Notes: generated by a model not told the origin, from the sequence alone. DNA of 7,099 nucleotides from Phycisphaerae bacterium (GCA_003557125.1 PWPN01000339.1:1-7099); one strand, 5' to 3'; positions 1 through 6,101 are shown, counted from the first letter of the stretch. Numbers and translations: made by a program.

Positions 1-430
1 ACATCGTGTAGAGGTCGCGGGCGAACAGGGCCGCCTCCTGGCCGCCGGTTCCCGCGCGAATCTCGAGGATGATCGAAGTGATGGCCGCATCGTCGCTGGT
101 CACCAGCAGCCGGCACAACTCGTCCATGAGCGCATCGGCCCGTGGCTCGAGCTCTGCGATCTCCTCGGCCGCCAGCGCTTTGAGATCCGCATCGGCAGCC
201 GGGTCGTCGAGAATGCCTCGGCCGTTCTCCAAGTCGCGCACGAGGGCCCGATAACGTGCGTAGGGCTCCATGAGGCTGCGGAGTCGCCCGTGCGCACGGG
301 TCAGTTCGACGATCCGCGTCGCATCGCTTGCGACCTCGGAGCGGTTCATCTGCTCAGCGAGGTGCTCGTATTCTGCGCGGAGCTCCTCGAGCTTGCGCAC
401 GACGGACGAGTTGACAGACTTGGAGATCAT
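1..430 (-). CDS. prfA: Peptide chain release factor 1 (RF1), N-terminal part, cut by window edge
   Basis: RF1 recognises UAA and UAG in the ribosomal A site and triggers peptide release. The minus-strand frame is open from ATG at 430-428 to the edge, giving 143 complete codons. It begins MISKSVNSSVVRKLEEL, runs through a charged helical N-terminal domain, and ends in EIRAGTGGQEAALFARDLYTM. That last stretch is the conserved entry to the RF1 core (family form: EIRAGTGGDEAALFA.DL..MY). The PxT anticodon-mimic and GGQ motifs would lie beyond the edge. The start is chosen because GGGAGG at 438-443 sits 7 nt upstream. It follows rpmE on the same strand, the common rpmE-prfA order. The T-Q in GTGGQEAALFA is an ordinary family variation and not the catalytic GGQ, which lies much later in the protein. 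Confidence 0.96.
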   Translation of the reverse strand, partial: MISKSVNSSVVRKLEELRAEYEHLAEQMNRSEVASDATRIVELTRAHGRLRSLMEPYARYRALVRDLENGRGILDDPAADADLKALAAEEIAELEPRADALMDELCRLLVTSDDAAITSIILEIRAGTGGQEAALFARDLYTM

Positions 431-486
431 CTCCGATCCTCCCGGGCCGGACCGGGACCCGGGTACGACGGCTGAACGTTGACATT

Positions 487-536
487 AAAGAAACCGCGCC
501 GGGCCACGCACCGTCTGAGGGTGCGACCCAGCGCGG
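487..536 (-). terminator. Intrinsic terminator or attenuator between rpmE and prfA
   Basis: Read on the minus strand, CCGCGC (536-531) pairs with GCGCGG (499-494). Inside it GGGT pairs with GCCC, and GCACC pairs with GGTGC around a 7-nt CTCAGAC loop. The stem is followed at once by TTTCTTT (493-487). Stem strength and the T-tract fit Rho-independent termination after rpmE. It lies about 57 nt before the prfA start, so it may reduce read-through into prfA rather than fully separate the genes. The T-tract is interrupted by one C. Confidence 0.7.
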
Positions 537-630
537 ATCCCGTCCCCCCGCAGTCAGCAGTGACCAGCCTACTCCCCGGCCCGGCAGCGCCCCCCGACAA
601 ACATCACGCCGCGCTGGGCACACAGGAGCG

Positions 631-873
631 CTAGGCTTTTTTGCCGCCCTTGCTCTCGGAGCGCTTTGAGAAATAGTCGCCGCCGTACTTGCGGTTGAAC
701 TGCTCGACGCGCCCGGCTGTGTCGACGAATCGCTGCTGGCCCGTAAAGAACGGGTGGCAGTTCGAACAGATCTCGAGACGCAGCTCTGGAGACGTCGAGC
801 GGGTCTGGAAGGTGTGGCCGCAGCCGCACGTCACAACGCACTTTTCGTACTTGGGATGAATGTCCTTCTTCAT
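631..873 (-). CDS. rpmE: 50S ribosomal protein L31, zinc-binding type
   Basis: This 80-residue protein of the large ribosomal subunit starts [19 protein letters not shown] and contains the L31 signature [13 protein letters not shown] followed by [11 protein letters not shown]. Cysteines C16, C18, C36 and C39 match the four zinc ligands of the C+ form of L31 (CxC plus CxxC); C12 is an additional cysteine. The tail ([12 protein letters not shown]) is lysine-rich and a little longer than in E. coli L31, which has 70 residues. The start codon at 873-871 is the only one that gives the conserved N-terminus; a weak AGGGTG lies upstream. It is first in a minus-strand unit leading to prfA. Zinc-type L31 is often paired with a zinc-free paralogue under Zur control, but no paralogue is visible here. 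Confidence 0.97.
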   Translation of the reverse strand: MKKDIHPKYEKCVVTCGCGHTFQTRSTSPELRLEICSNCHPFFTGQQRFVDTAGRVEQFNRKYGGDYFSKRSESKGGKKA

Positions 874-894
874 TGCTCACGCACCCTGGATTGG

Positions 895-909
895 CCGTCC
901 ATTGGACGG
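895..909. repeat. Short palindrome in the rpmE leader
   Basis: CCGTCC, a 3-nt ATT spacer and GGACGG form a perfect 6-bp dyad, 21 nt upstream of the rpmE start codon. The position suits an operator or a leader hairpin near the ribosome-binding region. No known operator consensus is matched with certainty, so the role is unassigned. Confidence 0.4.
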
Positions 910-985
910 ATTCGTTACCGACGGGCCTGCCAAAACTACCAGCATAAGCCCACAGGCCCCTTGACGCAAGGTTCGCCCATTCGCA

Positions 986-1022
986 CCCCCCGGCCGATAC
1001 CCCCCGTCTCGCCCCCCCTCCC
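986..1022 (-). other. G-rich tract with quadruplex potential upstream of rpmE
   Basis: The plus strand has C runs of 6, 6, 7 and 3 at 986-991, 1000-1005, 1012-1018 and 1020-1022. On the minus strand these are G runs that satisfy the G3-N(1-7) pattern for four tracts, with the 7-G run contributing two. The tract lies 113-149 nt upstream of rpmE on its non-template strand. A fold is possible but is only a sequence prediction. Confidence 0.35.
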
Positions 1023-1079
1023 TTGGACCGACGGCAGGGCCGACGCGCGGCTCGGCTCTCTTTTACACCCTTCAGCCGC

Positions 1080-1107
1080 CGGTAGGTCTCGGACGGTAGA
1101 TCTCGGA
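1080..1107 (+). repeat. 14-bp tandem duplication upstream of the UroD-family gene
   Basis: CGGTAGGTCTCGGA (1080-1093) is followed directly by CGGTAGATCTCGGA (1094-1107), identical at 13 of 14 positions. The pair ends 71 bp before the chosen start of the downstream gene. Tandem sites of this size and place often bind a regulator, but that is inference. Confidence 0.55.
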
Positions 1108-1178
1108 GAAATATGGTACCATCGCGCTTTTCGCATACGGAAAACCGACATTATCGGAAAAGGACCGGAGGCAGAGGC

Positions 1179-2219
1179 ATGAACGTGCAGACCGCCCGAC
1201 GTGATGCCGTCTTTCAGACCCTGCGATTCGAACAGCCCGAGGTCTGCCCCTATTACGTCTGGGTCGACAAGGAGATGGCCCCCTCCCTGGCTGCCCATTA
1301 CGGGCCCGAACGGTTCATCGACCATGGCGACGGGACCTGCACCTTCGACGCGAGCTACACCGCCTGGCACAACATCGTCGCCCTGCCGGTTTCCAACTCG
1401 GGCGACACGTTCGTCGACGAGTACGGCTGTCACCTCCGCCGATGGGACGCTTTCAGCGTGGAGAAGCCCGCTCTGCCCGAACCCTCGCTGGAAGGCTACA
1501 CCTTTCCGGACATGGCCGACGACGCGCATTTCCGGCACATGGATGCGTGGTGCACGCAGCATGCGGAACGGTTCCGAATCATCCAGCTGGGGATTCTCTT
1601 CTGGGAACGCACCTGGCTGATGCGGGGCATGGAAAACATCTGCATGGACCTCGTGCTCAACCCCGCCTTCGCCGAAGCGCTCTTCGCCGGCCTCGAAGAG
1701 GTCTGCACCCGGGTCATCGATCGCCTGCTGACCGAGTACGGCGACCGGATCGACGCGATCGGCTTCAGCGAGGACTACGGCACGCAACGGGGACTGATCA
1801 TCGGCCCGACGCACTGGCGGAGGTTCGTCAAGCCGGGCCTCGCACGGATGGTCGAGCGGATCCGTGCCGGCGGCAAAAAAGTCTACCTGCACTCCTGCGG
1901 CCACATCGTGCCGTTGATCCCCGAACTCATCGACATCGGCGTGGACATCCTGCAGCCGATTCAGCCCGAGGCTATGGACATCTTCGAACTGAAACGGCAG
2001 TTCGGCCGCGACATCTGCCTCATGGGCGGGATCAGCACGCAATACACGCTGCATTCCGGCAAGGCTGACGATGTGCGACGGGAAGTGGCCGACTGCCTTG
2101 AAAAGATGGCGGCGGGCGGCGGCTACGTCATGGCCCCGGCCAAGGCCATCCTGCCCGGCGTTCCCGTGGAAAACGCGATCGCCCTGATCGATGCGTTCCT
2201 GGCACAGAACGGGTCATAG
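1179..2219 (+). CDS. Uroporphyrinogen decarboxylase (UroD)-family protein, not HemE
   Basis: This 346-residue protein has the TIM-barrel UroD/methyltransferase-family pattern. Its features are an N-terminal RRDAVFQTLRFEQPEVCPYY (residues 7-26), RGMENICMDLVLNP (149-162), an acidic FSEDYGTQRGLIIGP loop (196-210), LHSCGHI (237-243) and MGGISTQ (282-288). The HSC group (H238, C240) recalls the His-x-Cys zinc motif of MtaA/MtbA/CmuA-type corrinoid methyltransferases, and C280 or C306 could be a third ligand. True HemE carries an N-terminal RQAGR arginine motif, which is absent, so haem synthesis is unlikely. Substrate is unknown; a cobalamin-linked methyl transfer or a decarboxylation is possible. 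The start is ATG 1179 because GGAGG at 1167-1171 lies 7 nt upstream. An upstream in-frame ATG at 1113 lacks such a site and adds a basic, unconserved 22 residues. No corrinoid protein gene is adjacent. Confidence 0.88.
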   Translation: MNVQTARRDAVFQTLRFEQPEVCPYYVWVDKEMAPSLAAHYGPERFIDHGDGTCTFDASYTAWHNIVALPVSNSGDTFVDEYGCHLRRWDAFSVEKPALPEPSLEGYTFPDMADDAHFRHMDAWCTQHAERFRIIQLGILFWERTWLMRGMENICMDLVLNPAFAEALFAGLEEVCTRVIDRLLTEYGDRIDAIGFSEDYGTQRGLIIGPTHWRRFVKPGLARMVERIRAGGKKVYLHSCGHIVPLIPELIDIGVDILQPIQPEAMDIFELKRQFGRDICLMGGISTQYTLHSGKADDVRREVADCLEKMAAGGGYVMAPAKAILPGVPVENAIALIDAFLAQNGS

Positions 2220-2235
2220 CGCACGGGTTGCACCG

Positions 2236-2250
2236 GGGAGCCCCGCTCCC
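2236..2250. terminator. Hairpin between convergent genes, weak terminator candidate
   Basis: GGGAGC, a CCC loop and GCTCCC form a perfect 6-bp stem in the 45-bp gap between the convergent UroD-family and acyltransferase genes. No T-tract follows on either strand, so it is not a canonical intrinsic terminator. Its place between two 3' ends suggests an mRNA-end hairpin. Confidence 0.35.
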
Positions 2251-2264
2251 ATCGCGCCATGGCC

Positions 2265-3221
2265 TCACACCTTGCTGATGTGGTCGGGGTACGCGAGCAG
2301 GTGGGCGGCGATGTTGTCGGCGTAGGCCTGCATCGCCTTCTGAAGGACGACCTCTTCGGGTTCTTTCGTGCCGTACTCGACCAACGGCCCCTTGCCGATG
2401 AGGTGATAGTAAAAGTTCTTGCGCGACACGACGAACCCCTGCATGACCGGCGCGCCGCACCGCATGGCGATCTGAAGGGTGCCGGTCAGGAATTCGCGCT
2501 CCTGGCCGAACATCGTGACCTTCGCTCGCCGCAGGTGCGCCCCGCGTTGCCTGCCGACATCGAGGGCACTGCCCAGGATGAACTTCTCGCGGAAGCACCG
2601 GTAGATATCGCGCGGGTAGGTGTCCGCATAGAACATGCGGATGGCCTTGAATTCCGGGAACGTTTCCTCGTACTTCTGCTGGACGTAGCGCCGCAGCGCC
2701 CCTTCGTTGCGATCGCGGACGCCGGCCGTCTTGTATCCCAGCAAAGCCATGAGCAGCACGCAGACGTGATGGGAGCCGTTGTGGCTCATCGACACGTAGA
2801 CGCCCTTATCCTGTTCGATCGCCTCATCGAAAATGTCGCGGTTGTGCATCCGGATCCGCTTGAGAATCTTTTCGCGCGGCAGCTTGTCGAAAATGAGATA
2901 GAACAGCTTGTCGCAACGGATGCGCATCGTGTGCTGCCAGCAGATCCGCCAGACCGGCGTCGTGATCTGCGCAGCCGCATCGCCGAACGTCTCGTAGAAC
3001 CGCTGCCGGAAACGCCGCCTTCGCTTGGCGTTGATGAGCCACTCGCAGGTACCGAAGAACTGCCCGAGTAGATAGAGCCCCTTGAGCGAAAAACAGCGCG
3101 CCCATCCCCACAGGAACGCCCGCACACACATGAACTTGGCTCGATCGAGCGGGCTCAACGCTACAGCCGACGGGGCAACCGTTGCCGGCGCAGCCTCGGA
3201 CGTCAGGGAGTCAACGGCCAT
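2265..3221 (-). CDS. LpxL/HtrB-like lysophospholipid acyltransferase family protein
   Basis: This 318-residue protein resembles the lipid A late acyltransferase family, which transfers acyl chains to lipid A precursors at the inner membrane. A hydrophobic stretch near residues 34-62 could anchor it. The core block VYVSMSHNGSHHVCVLLMAL (141-160) aligns with the family HxGNwE block. Further matches are LDVGRQRG (220-227), VTMFGQEREFLTGTLQIAMR (235-254) followed by CGAPV, and a C-terminal LLAYPDHI (308-315). The usual catalytic pair is H(x4)E/D; here H147 is present but the acid position is H152, so activity or substrate may differ. The start at 3221 is preferred over a longer frame from 3377 because GAGG lies 4 nt upstream and a promoter-like pair lies between the two ATGs. 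The N-terminal 25 residues are Ala/Ser-rich. It converges on the UroD-family gene and diverges from the PHP gene. Confidence 0.82.
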   Translation of the reverse strand: MAVDSLTSEAAPATVAPSAVALSPLDRAKFMCVRAFLWGWARCFSLKGLYLLGQFFGTCEWLINAKRRRRFRQRFYETFGDAAAQITTPVWRICWQHTMRIRCDKLFYLIFDKLPREKILKRIRMHNRDIFDEAIEQDKGVYVSMSHNGSHHVCVLLMALLGYKTAGVRDRNEGALRRYVQQKYEETFPEFKAIRMFYADTYPRDIYRCFREKFILGSALDVGRQRGAHLRRAKVTMFGQEREFLTGTLQIAMRCGAPVMQGFVVSRKNFYYHLIGKGPLVEYGTKEPEEVVLQKAMQAYADNIAAHLLAYPDHISKV

Positions 3222-3312
3222 GATGCCTCTGCTTTCCTGGACACGGGGTAGAGCCGGGATCTGGCGGCACAGATCGCGCGACTTTCGGGCCGATAAGCCT
3301 TCCGGATGGCGC

Positions 3313-3341
3313 ATATTAGCCCACGGGCACCGTGCGGGCAA
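3313..3341 (-). promoter_or_regulatory. Sigma-70-like promoter for the acyltransferase gene
   Basis: On the minus strand TTGCCC (3341-3336) and TAATAT (3318-3313) are separated by exactly 17 bp, each matching 4 of 6 consensus bases. Transcription would start near 3306, leaving an approximately 85-nt leader to the ATG at 3221. The spacer contains an imperfect GC-rich dyad. This supports the shorter start for the acyltransferase. Confidence 0.45.
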
Positions 3342-3463
3342 TATCATATGCACCGCGGCCTCGGCAGTAGAAAACACGCATGCCCGAAGCTATCATCAAA
3401 ATCCGTCGCAGGCCAAAGGTCATCATCGCAGGCGAGGAAAACATCACAGGAGCGGAAAATAAC

Positions 3464-4288
3464 GTGCCTCTTTATGATCAGCATCTCCACTCCCACCATT
3501 CGGTCGATTCCAAAGCCGATCCCGCCCAGAATGTCCGCCATGCGATCGAGATCGGGTTGGACGGCGTGACCTTCACCGAACATTACGACGCGCACCCGAG
3601 CGAGTGGCCCGTCTGCATCTACGACTATGACCGGATCGCCCAGACCGTGAACGCGCTGCGAACGGACTACGGGGACCGCATCTTCATCGGGCACGGCATC
3701 GAGATCTGCTATCAGCCGGCCCAGGAAGCGCAGATCCTCGAGCACCTGTCCACCCACGCGTTCGACCTCGTCCTGCTGAGCGTCCACTGGTTCGACGGCC
3801 GAGCACTCCACGAACGCGACCACTGGGAAGGCCTCACGCCCGAGGTCGCCACGCGCCGCTATCTCGAAGCCGTCCTCGAGGCTGTGGGCTACGTACGGCA
3901 GCTCAAGGCCCGAGGCCACGACCACTTCGACATCCTGGGGCACCTCGACCTCGTGAAGCGCTACACGCAGCGCTATTTCGGCACGTACGACATCGCCTCG
4001 CAGGCCGACCTCGTCGACGCGATCCTCCGAGCGTGCCTCGAAACGGACCTGATCCCGGAAGTGAACCTCAGCAGCCTCTTCCAGTCGCTGCCCGAGCCGA
4101 TGCCGGCCGACTGGGTCGTCCGACGCTACGCGGAGCTCGGGGGTCGGGCCATGACGCTCGGCAGCGACGCGCATGCACCCGCGCGCGTCGGGCACAAGCT
4201 GAAGGAGGGGGCCGAGATGCTCAAGGCCCAGGGCATCGACTACCTCGCTGTCTTCAAACAACGGCAGCGGAGCTTTGTGCCGCTATGA
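3464..4288 (+). CDS. PHP-domain phosphoesterase, histidinol-phosphatase HisJ-type
   Basis: A 274-residue metal-dependent PHP-domain hydrolase. Visible metal-site motifs in order are DQHLHSHHS (5-13), FTEHYD (37-42), HGIE (77-80), SVHW (106-109), DILGHLDLVKRY (156-167), PEVNLS (198-203) and LGSDAH (232-237). These include H7, H9, H40, E80, H108, H160, D235 and H237, the full ligand set expected of an active enzyme. The SVHW and GHLDLVKRY blocks are typical of the HisJ/HisK family, which dephosphorylates histidinol phosphate in histidine synthesis. No other his gene is nearby, so the substrate is not certain. The start is probably GTG 3464: it follows AGGAG (3448-3452, 11 nt spacing) and places the metal motif at residue 7 as in the family. 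An ATG at 3380 would add 28 basic, unconserved residues and has no ribosome-binding site. Confidence 0.88.
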   Translation: MPLYDQHLHSHHSVDSKADPAQNVRHAIEIGLDGVTFTEHYDAHPSEWPVCIYDYDRIAQTVNALRTDYGDRIFIGHGIEICYQPAQEAQILEHLSTHAFDLVLLSVHWFDGRALHERDHWEGLTPEVATRRYLEAVLEAVGYVRQLKARGHDHFDILGHLDLVKRYTQRYFGTYDIASQADLVDAILRACLETDLIPEVNLSSLFQSLPEPMPADWVVRRYAELGGRAMTLGSDAHAPARVGHKLKEGAEMLKAQGIDYLAVFKQRQRSFVPL

Positions 4289-4296
4289 CGCACCCC

Positions 4297-4324
4297 TTGC
4301 AAGCCCGCGGAATTGTTCGACAAT
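4297..4324 (+). promoter_or_regulatory. Possible promoter overlapping a dyad, upstream of the lipoprotein gene
   Basis: TTGCAA (4297-4302) and GACAAT (4319-4324) are 16 bp apart and each match 4 of 6 sigma-70 consensus bases. The -10 overlaps the perfect dyad ATTGT-TCG-ACAAT (4312-4324), which would suit repressor control. It could drive the lipoprotein gene and prfB. Evidence is pattern only. Confidence 0.35.
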
Positions 4325-4344
4325 AGACAGGGTACGGCAGACTT

Positions 4345-4366
4345 CGCGTGAAGCCGCCGTCACGCG
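4345..4366 (+). repeat. 7-bp inverted repeat in the lipoprotein leader
   Basis: CGCGTGA (4345-4351) and TCACGCG (4360-4366) flank an 8-nt loop, about 27 nt before the lipoprotein start. In RNA this would be a stable hairpin in the leader. No T-tract follows, so it is not a terminator. Confidence 0.45.
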
Positions 4367-4392
4367 CTTCCCGTCCTACGAGGTCGATTACG

Positions 4393-4812
4393 ATGCGGAC
4401 CCGCAAACCAGGTCGACTCGCCCGCTGGTTCTGCCTGACGATCATCGGGCTCTGTGGTGGAATGATCGGCTGCAGCGGAGTCCCCTGGGAATCGTCCTAC
4501 GACAGTGCAATGCGCACAGCCGCAACGGAGCGCAAACGCGTCCTGCTGGTTTTCATGTCAGCTACCGACGGCGACAGCATCGAAATGGAACGCGAAGTCT
4601 TTTCCGACGAAGCCATACAGGACCTCATGGGCCGATACGCCCCGGTCCGGCTCGATCCGTTTCTGCATCGCGACATGGCCCGCGAATTGAACGTCCAGCG
4701 GCTGCCTGCCTTCTTCGTGGTCCGTGCCGACGGCCAACTCGTCGGAGGGGCCCAGGGCAAGATGGATCTCGACCGGTTCCAGGTGTTCCTGATCCGGCAC
4801 ATGTACAATTGA
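4393..4812 (+). CDS. Small lipoprotein with thioredoxin-like fold lacking CXXC
   Basis: A 139-residue predicted exported lipoprotein. Residues 1-26 form a signal sequence with a basic start (MRTRKPGRLAR), a hydrophobic core and a lipobox-like MIGC ending at C27. The remainder resembles thioredoxin-like (DUF255/Thioredoxin_7-type) proteins: RVLLVFMSA (49-57), EMEREVFSDEAI (64-75), VRLDPF (85-90), and RLPAFFVVRADGQ (103-115) with the expected cis-proline P105. The strand-to-helix position where the family has WCxxC reads TDGDS (58-62), so both redox cysteines are absent and it cannot act as a thiol oxidoreductase. It may be a structural or binding protein of the envelope. The start at 4393 has GAGG (4380-4383) 9 nt upstream and gives a proper signal peptide; an ATG at 4348 would add 15 residues. 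It ends 49 nt before prfB and may be co-transcribed with it. Confidence 0.72.
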   Translation: MRTRKPGRLARWFCLTIIGLCGGMIGCSGVPWESSYDSAMRTAATERKRVLLVFMSATDGDSIEMEREVFSDEAIQDLMGRYAPVRLDPFLHRDMARELNVQRLPAFFVVRADGQLVGGAQGKMDLDRFQVFLIRHMYN

Positions 4813-4861
4813 CTAAAATAAGATAACGAACCGCGACACAAGACCCGAGAGGAGAAGACCG

Positions 4862-5981
4862 ATGCATTTTGAAGAACCCGCCACGACGCTTCGCGAGTTG
4901 ACGGCCCGGATTGTCGCGATCCGGGACTCTCTTTGACTTGCCGACGAAACGCTCCCGATTCAAAGAGCTCGAATCGCAGATGGGCCGACCGAACTTCTGG
5001 GACCAGCGGGAGGCTGCCCAGGAGGTCGTCCGCGAATTGAAGGGTATCAAGGCCATCCTTGAGCCGGCCGACGCGCTCGAACGGCAGGCCGAGGATGCCC
5101 GTGCGCTGCTCGAGCTGGCCGACGAAGCCGCCGACCCCGAAAGCTTCGCCGAGCTCGACAGCGAACTGCTTGATTTGCAGCGCCGTCTCAGCCAGCTCGA
5201 GCTGATGGCCCTGCTGTCCGGCAAGAACGACGCCTGCGACTGCTTCTTTTCCGTCCAGGCCGGTGCCGGCGGAACCGAGGCGTGCGACTGGGCCGAGATG
5301 CTGCTGCGGATGTACCTGCGCTACTTCGAGGACAACGGCTACAAGGTATCCGAGCTGGCCCGCACGGACGGCGAAGAGGCAGGCCTGCGGAGCATCACGC
5401 TGAAAGTCGAGGGCCCCTACGCGATGGGGTACCTCTCCTGCGAACGAGGCGTCCATCGACTCGTGCGGATCAGCCCGTTCGACGCCAACAAGCGCCGCCA
5501 CACGAGCTTTGCCGCCGTCGATGCGCTGCCCGTCCTCGAAGAGCTCGACACCGATCTGAAAGAGGACGAGCTGGACATCGTCTTTTTCCGCCGGGCCTCC
5601 GGTGCGGGCGGCCAGAACGTCAACAAGGTCGCCACCGCCGTGCGCGTCAAGCACCTGCCCACGGGCGTCACCGTCGAGTGCGTCAACGAACGAAGCCAGC
5701 AGCAGAACAAGCGCCTGGCCTTGGCGGTCCTTCAGTCCAAGATCGAACAGATCAAGCAGGCTGAACGCGACAAAGAGCTCCATCAGCTCTACGGCGACAA
5801 GGGCGAGATCGCCTGGGGCAGCCAGATCCGCAGCTACGTGCTCGACGACCGCCGCGTCAAGGACCATCGCACCGGCGTCGAGACCGGCCAACCCGAACGT
5901 GTCCTCGACGGCGACATTCAGATGTTCATCGAGGCCGAGCTGCGCCGCCGATCCTCCAAACGGCAGGCCACCGCGAACTGA
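4862..5981 (+). CDS. prfB: Peptide chain release factor 2 (RF2), made by programmed +1 frameshift
   Basis: RF2 releases peptides at UAA and UGA. Translation starts at ATG 4862, with AGGAG (4850-4854) 7 nt upstream, and reads 24 codons to CTT, then in-frame TGA at 4934-4936. A +1 shift (skipping T4934) continues as GAC to the stop at 5979-5981. The full product is 372 residues (E. coli RF2: 365). It has the helical N-domain, AGAGGTEACDWAEMLLRMYL (residues 133-152), the anticodon-mimic SPF (204-206) and the catalytic SGAGGQNVNK with GGQ at 249-251, almost the E. coli numbering. The C-terminal GSQIRSYVLDDRRVKDHRTG is also typical. Calling the gene from the internal ATG at 4911 would give a false N-terminus. 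The gene probably shares a transcript with the lipoprotein gene. It is expected to be autoregulated: low RF2 favours the shift. Confidence 0.97.
4931..4937 (+). promoter_or_regulatory. Programmed +1 ribosomal frameshift site CTTTGAC in prfB
   Basis: CTT-TGA-C matches the classical RF2 slippery site: peptidyl-tRNA-Leu slips from CUU to UUU at the poorly terminating UGA-C. The codons before it read CGG GAC TCT; in E. coli they are AGG GGG TAT, whose Shine-Dalgarno-like G tract stimulates the shift. Only GGG is kept here in the same register, so the stimulator is weaker. Confidence 0.95.
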
Positions 5982-6038
5982 TTGCGCCATTTGACCGAGG
6001 CAACTGACCGCCCGGATGAATCGCTCATGCGCCACAGC

Positions 6039-6083
6039 CCAAAGAGCCGTCCAAAGAGCCGTCCAAAGAGCCGTCCAAAGAGC
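6039..6083 (+). repeat. 12-bp tandem repeat, 3.75 copies
   Basis: The unit CCAAAGAGCCGT repeats perfectly at 6039-6050, 6051-6062 and 6063-6074, then CCAAAGAGC at 6075-6083. It starts 57 bp after the prfB stop. Because the unit is a multiple of three, it leaves spurious open frames with four-residue repeats. Confidence 0.9.
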
Positions 6084-6084
6084 T

Positions 6085-6101
6085 GCGGGCTTGAAGCCCG
6101 C
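6085..6101. repeat. GC-rich palindrome GCGGGCTTGAAGCCCGC
   Basis: A 17-bp near-perfect palindrome (8-bp arms around one G) that follows the tandem repeat directly. In RNA it would fold as a short hairpin with a TTGAA loop. It is one of a series of palindromic spacer elements here; no T-tract follows. Confidence 0.7.

Larger units (their letters stand above)
874..1178. other. Divergent intergenic region between rpmE and the UroD-family gene
   Basis: This 305-bp stretch has no credible coding frame. It must hold the promoters of rpmE (minus) and the UroD-family gene (plus), but I found no clean -35/-10 pair for either. Visible structure comprises a CCGTCC-ATT-GGACGG palindrome (895-909), C-rich runs (986-1022), a 14-bp tandem duplication (1080-1107) and a 10-bp perfect palindrome ATGGTACCAT (1113-1122). 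Confidence 0.6.

Noticed and set aside
961..989. Promoter from TTGACG at 961
   Set aside because: No acceptable -10 hexamer lies 16-18 bp downstream; that region is C-rich.
936..2054. 372-codon open frame on the minus strand
   Set aside because: It is antisense to the UroD-family gene, which has clear family motifs and a ribosome-binding site. The minus frame is low in motifs and reflects high-GC codon bias.
2259..3071. 270-codon plus-strand open frame
   Set aside because: Antisense shadow of the acyltransferase gene; composition is typical of a reversed GC-rich codon pattern.
3344..4261. 305-codon open frame on the minus strand
   Set aside because: Antisense shadow of the PHP gene, which carries the complete metal-ligand set.
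4809..4830. Promoter from TTGACT at 4809 for prfB
   Set aside because: The bases at the expected -10 distance do not resemble TATAAT, and nearby AT-rich hexamers have no matching -35.
4911..5981. prfB called from the internal ATG at 4911
   Set aside because: The CTTTGAC frameshift site and the upstream ATG at 4862 with AGGAG explain the gene better and restore the normal RF2 N-terminus.
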